Below are positions 5,304 to 6,996 of a stretch of 6,996 nucleotides of DNA, one piece after another; position 1 is the stretch's first letter; every line of letters begins with the position of its first letter. Made by a program: the position numbers and the translations under genes. The notes beneath the pieces were generated by a model that had not been told where the DNA came from, ran no database searches, and saw only the letters and a program-made list of their open reading frames with translations. The stretch lies in the NCBI GenBank assembly GCA_030018715.1, contig JASEHN010000157.1, positions 1-6,996 on the forward strand, read 5' to 3'. The DNA comes from Thermodesulfobacteriota bacterium. Lineage in GTDB: Bacteria > Desulfobacterota > SM23-61.

Positions 5304-5345
5304 AAATATTGTAGGGGCGCTTAAAAAATCGCCCCTACAATATTT
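5304..5345. terminator. perfect 16-bp inverted repeat between convergent genes, probable bidirectional terminator
   Basis: AAATATTGTAGGGGCG (5304-5319) pairs exactly with CGCCCCTACAATATTT (5330-5345) across a 10-nt loop CTTAAAAAAT. It begins 5 nt after the HU stop, and its right arm overlaps by one base the stop codon of the epimerase remnant on the other strand. The GC-rich part is next to the loop and the AT-rich base takes the place of a T-tract on both strands. From memory, GTAGGGGCG/CGCCCCTAC palindromes are also a dispersed repeat in several phyla, so this may be a repeat reused as a terminator. Confidence 0.65.
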
Positions 5346-5545
5346 TAACGGTATCGATCCGGTTTTTTCCTCAGTTCCTCATAAAAGTCGGCGATCATCC
5401 TCTCCAGTGAATATTCTCCTTTCCATCCCCATTCTTTTTCCGCCTGGCTGTCATCATAAGAGATTCCCTGGGCTTTGCTGTGAAAGGACATGGACAAATT
5501 ATCGGGCTTATAGTCTAATACCGCCTGAGGTTGGCCGTTGTTCAA
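5345..5545 (-). pseudogene. C-terminal remnant of an NAD-dependent sugar epimerase/dehydratase
   Basis: About 66 codons end in TAA at 5347-5345. LDYKPDNLSMSF, then YDDSQAEKEWGWKGEYSLE and FYEEL, read like the extreme C-terminus of short-chain NAD-dependent epimerases related to UDP-glucose 4-epimerase and L-threonine 3-dehydrogenase, where DDSxAxxxWGWxPxY is characteristic. The NAD-binding Rossmann domain and the YxxxK catalytic centre, about 250 residues in the family, are missing. The frame runs upstream into mltA but only as an out-of-frame overlap. A TTG at 5545-5543 overlaps the mltA stop as TTGA, so a small coupled product is formally possible, but no ribosome binding site stands at a suitable distance. 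I read this as a relic left by deletion or recombination. Conserved wording to the very end suggests the loss is fairly recent. Confidence 0.6.
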
Positions 5546-6762
5546 TGGGCCCGTAAAAAATATATTTTCCCTTCTTCGCGCATTTCTCCAGCTATCATTC
5601 CGGCTTTTTCCCCGCTGCCGCAAAATAGATCAACCCGTTCCGGCCCCTTCATGGCAGCGCCTGTGTCCTGGTTCAGCACAAACCTCCTTAAAGGCTTTCT
5701 GCCCACTACCCTGCCGGTTTCGTCAAAGACCGGCTGCCAGGAAATGAGATAAGCCAGGGCAAAAGGAGGGAAAACTGAATGATCCGTGGCAATGGACCTG
5801 CCGGCGGTGAGCGAAAAACCAAGCGCCCCCAGGGGCCCTTCCCTCTCTTGATTATCAAGCGGAAGGGAGCGAAAAAAAATATACCTTTGATTCAGGTTAA
5901 ATATTTCTTCCGTCCTTTCCGGGTGTTTTTGGAGAAACTCTCTCACCCGCTTCAGGGAAAGTTCCTGCGCCGGTATTAATCCTTGATCGACCAGGTGCCG
6001 CCCGATGCTCCGGTAAGACCGGCCATTAGACGCGGCAAACCCCGCCCGGAACATTTTTCCATCAGGCAGGCGGATTTGCCCCGAACCCTGCACATGCAGG
6101 ACAAAACGTTCCCAGGCATCCTTCAACCAGGCTATTTCATAACCTTTCCCTTTTAAGATTCCCTGGCTGTCTATTTCCTTTCGGGAATAATAAGGAATTA
6201 ACTGTCCTTTATCCATCCTGCCGATACGCCTTCCCTTGGCCGGCCCAGAGGAAAACCTGCTTGGTGCGGTCTCTACCAGGTCGTCCGGCCGGCGGTAGAT
6301 GGGAAACTGATATTCGCCTCCCGGCTCAAGACTTCCTTCAATGATAGGCTCAAAATAGCCGGTGAGAAGGATTGCCTTCCCCTGTCTTTGCCCGGTTGTC
6401 TCCCAGAAAAGGAAGCTCTCCCGAATTTTTCTGGTGAACTCTTTTTCATCGGAACTGCTTAAAAGGATTTCTCGAAATAAAACCAATGAACGGCGGGTTT
6501 TCTCCAGTGATAAATGGTCCCTAAAAGGCCCGGGTGTGTCGTTGGAGGAATCTGCGGAAGATATTTTTTTCTCAAGATAAGCAAGACTATTCTCCACTGC
6601 TCTCTGTAAGGAGATTCTGCTGGAATCATCTGAGAGGAGCTCACCTGCTTCTTTGCCGGGCAGGGGGAAAACTTCCGAGTGCAGCGACTCCTTTGGAAAA
6701 GGCATTAGGCAGCTTAGGAATGAGAGAAAAAGAATTCCTGCAAAGAATAATTTTTTCCGCAA
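5542..6762 (-). CDS. mltA: membrane-bound lytic murein transglycosylase A, lipoprotein
   Basis: A 406-residue MltA-family enzyme that cleaves MurNAc-GlcNAc bonds and leaves 1,6-anhydroMurNAc ends. The N-terminus MRKKLFFAGILFLSFLSC is a lipoprotein-type signal with Cys18 as the likely lipidated residue, suggesting an outer-membrane anchor facing the periplasm. MltA-domain signatures include LLTGYFEPIIEGSL (132-145), FPIYRRPDDLV (153-163), YYSRKEID (191-198), AWLKDAWERFVLHVQGSGQI (211-230, the conserved VQGSG) and GRSYRSIGRHL (247-257). The C-terminal 3D domain has GALGFSLTAGRSIATD (312-327) and NQDTGAAMKGPERVDLF (364-380). Asp366 and Asp378 are its conserved aspartates; Asp366 is the probable counterpart of catalytic Asp308 in E. 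coli. KIYFLRAH is a natural-looking end, so the gene seems complete. The TTG start has AAGGTGG 6 nt upstream. It is somewhat longer than E. coli MltA (365) because of a Ser-rich segment around 42-80. Confidence 0.93.
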   Translation of the reverse strand: MRKKLFFAGILFLSFLSCLMPFPKESLHSEVFPLPGKEAGELLSDDSSRISLQRAVENSLAYLEKKISSADSSNDTPGPFRDHLSLEKTRRSLVLFREILLSSSDEKEFTRKIRESFLFWETTGQRQGKAILLTGYFEPIIEGSLEPGGEYQFPIYRRPDDLVETAPSRFSSGPAKGRRIGRMDKGQLIPYYSRKEIDSQGILKGKGYEIAWLKDAWERFVLHVQGSGQIRLPDGKMFRAGFAASNGRSYRSIGRHLVDQGLIPAQELSLKRVREFLQKHPERTEEIFNLNQRYIFFRSLPLDNQEREGPLGALGFSLTAGRSIATDHSVFPPFALAYLISWQPVFDETGRVVGRKPLRRFVLNQDTGAAMKGPERVDLFCGSGEKAGMIAGEMREEGKIYFLRAH

Positions 6763-6768
6763 AAAAAT

Positions 6769-6775
6769 CCACCTT
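6769..6775 (-). promoter_or_regulatory. ribosome binding site for the TTG start of mltA
   Basis: AAGGTGG on the minus strand, then ATTTTT and the TTG at 6762-6760. It supports the TTG directly before the basic-hydrophobic signal sequence; no in-frame ATG exists near this point. Confidence 0.6.
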
Positions 6776-6906
6776 AAAAAATATTTTCCTGACTATATCA
6801 CTATTTGTTCCCACTGGCCAAGCCAAAAGCTCAAACCATGGCCTCCGAATTAAAGCTATTCAAATCCTAAATGGGCTTTTCCATTTGACTCATGTTAACT
6901 TGTTGT

Positions 6907-6996
6907 TTAGGAATCAATTTGTTTGAGGGTTATCGTTACCAGTGGCTTTCTCAGGCTCGGGGGCCAGGGCGCTTCGCTTGGCATCATGAGGCGCTC
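6907..6996 (-). CDS. possible C-terminal end of an unidentified gene running off the window
   Basis: A minus-strand frame enters at the window edge and encodes 29 residues (it contains PSEAPWPPSLRKPLV and ends LKQIDS) before TAA at 6909-6907. The sequence is GC-richer than the AT-rich 144-bp gap separating it from mltA, which is what a coding boundary would look like. I do not recognise the peptide. A plus-strand frame from ATG 6892 is also open to the edge, so the strand is not certain. Confidence 0.3.
   Translation of the reverse strand, partial: ERLMMPSEAPWPPSLRKPLVTITLKQIDS

Noticed and set aside
6869..6886. Small hairpin AAATGG-GCTTTT-CCATTT upstream of mltA
   Set aside because: A 6-bp AT-rich stem with no adjacent T-run is too weak to call a terminator.
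6534..6926. 130-codon plus-strand open frame at the right end
   Set aside because: It is antisense to the mltA signal region and ribosome binding site and has no family resemblance.

Overview
The window looks like a chromosomal segment from a Gram-negative (diderm) bacterium. It carries two outer-membrane-type lipoproteins, a Pal/OmpA-family protein and an MltA murein transglycosylase, together with peptidoglycan-recycling enzymes. Protein wording (for example the GNCDERG motif in Pal), intermediate G+C by eye, frequent TTG/GTG starts and several intergenic repeat types suggest a deltaproteobacterium-like lineage (Desulfobacterota or Myxococcota). That placement is an inference, because there is no rRNA or other marker gene here.

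Layout. Positions 175-3767 are a minus-strand block transcribed from right to left: a flavodoxin-like FMN reductase (3767-3186), murQ (3109-2204), anmK (2207-1050, sharing TTGA with the murQ stop) and a PIG-L/LmbE-family zinc deacetylase (984-175). A divergent 152-bp region then leads into pal on the plus strand (3920-4570). Next comes a 437-bp gene-free stretch with a 162-bp MITE-like palindromic element (4700-4861), followed by an HU-family DNA-binding protein (5008-5298, plus). A perfect 16-bp inverted repeat (5304-5345) separates it from the next minus-strand block: a remnant of the C-terminus of an NAD-dependent sugar epimerase (5345-5545) and, directly upstream of it, mltA (6762-5542). 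The right edge may hold the last 29 codons of another minus-strand gene (6996-6907).

How the genes fit together. MltA-type lytic transglycosylases cut glycan strands and leave 1,6-anhydro-MurNAc ends. AnmK phosphorylates and opens anhydroMurNAc to MurNAc-6-phosphate. MurQ removes the lactyl ether to give GlcNAc-6-phosphate and D-lactate. The deacetylase downstream of anmK may act on an amino sugar from the same route, but its substrate cannot be read from the sequence. Pal anchors the outer membrane to peptidoglycan, so five of the seven intact genes concern, or plausibly concern, the cell wall. I see no phage, CRISPR, rRNA or tRNA gene. The least ordinary content is the deacetylase linked to anmK-murQ, the MITE-like element with a candidate target duplication, the epimerase relic abutting mltA, and two related short-repeat arrays at the 3' ends of minus-strand genes.
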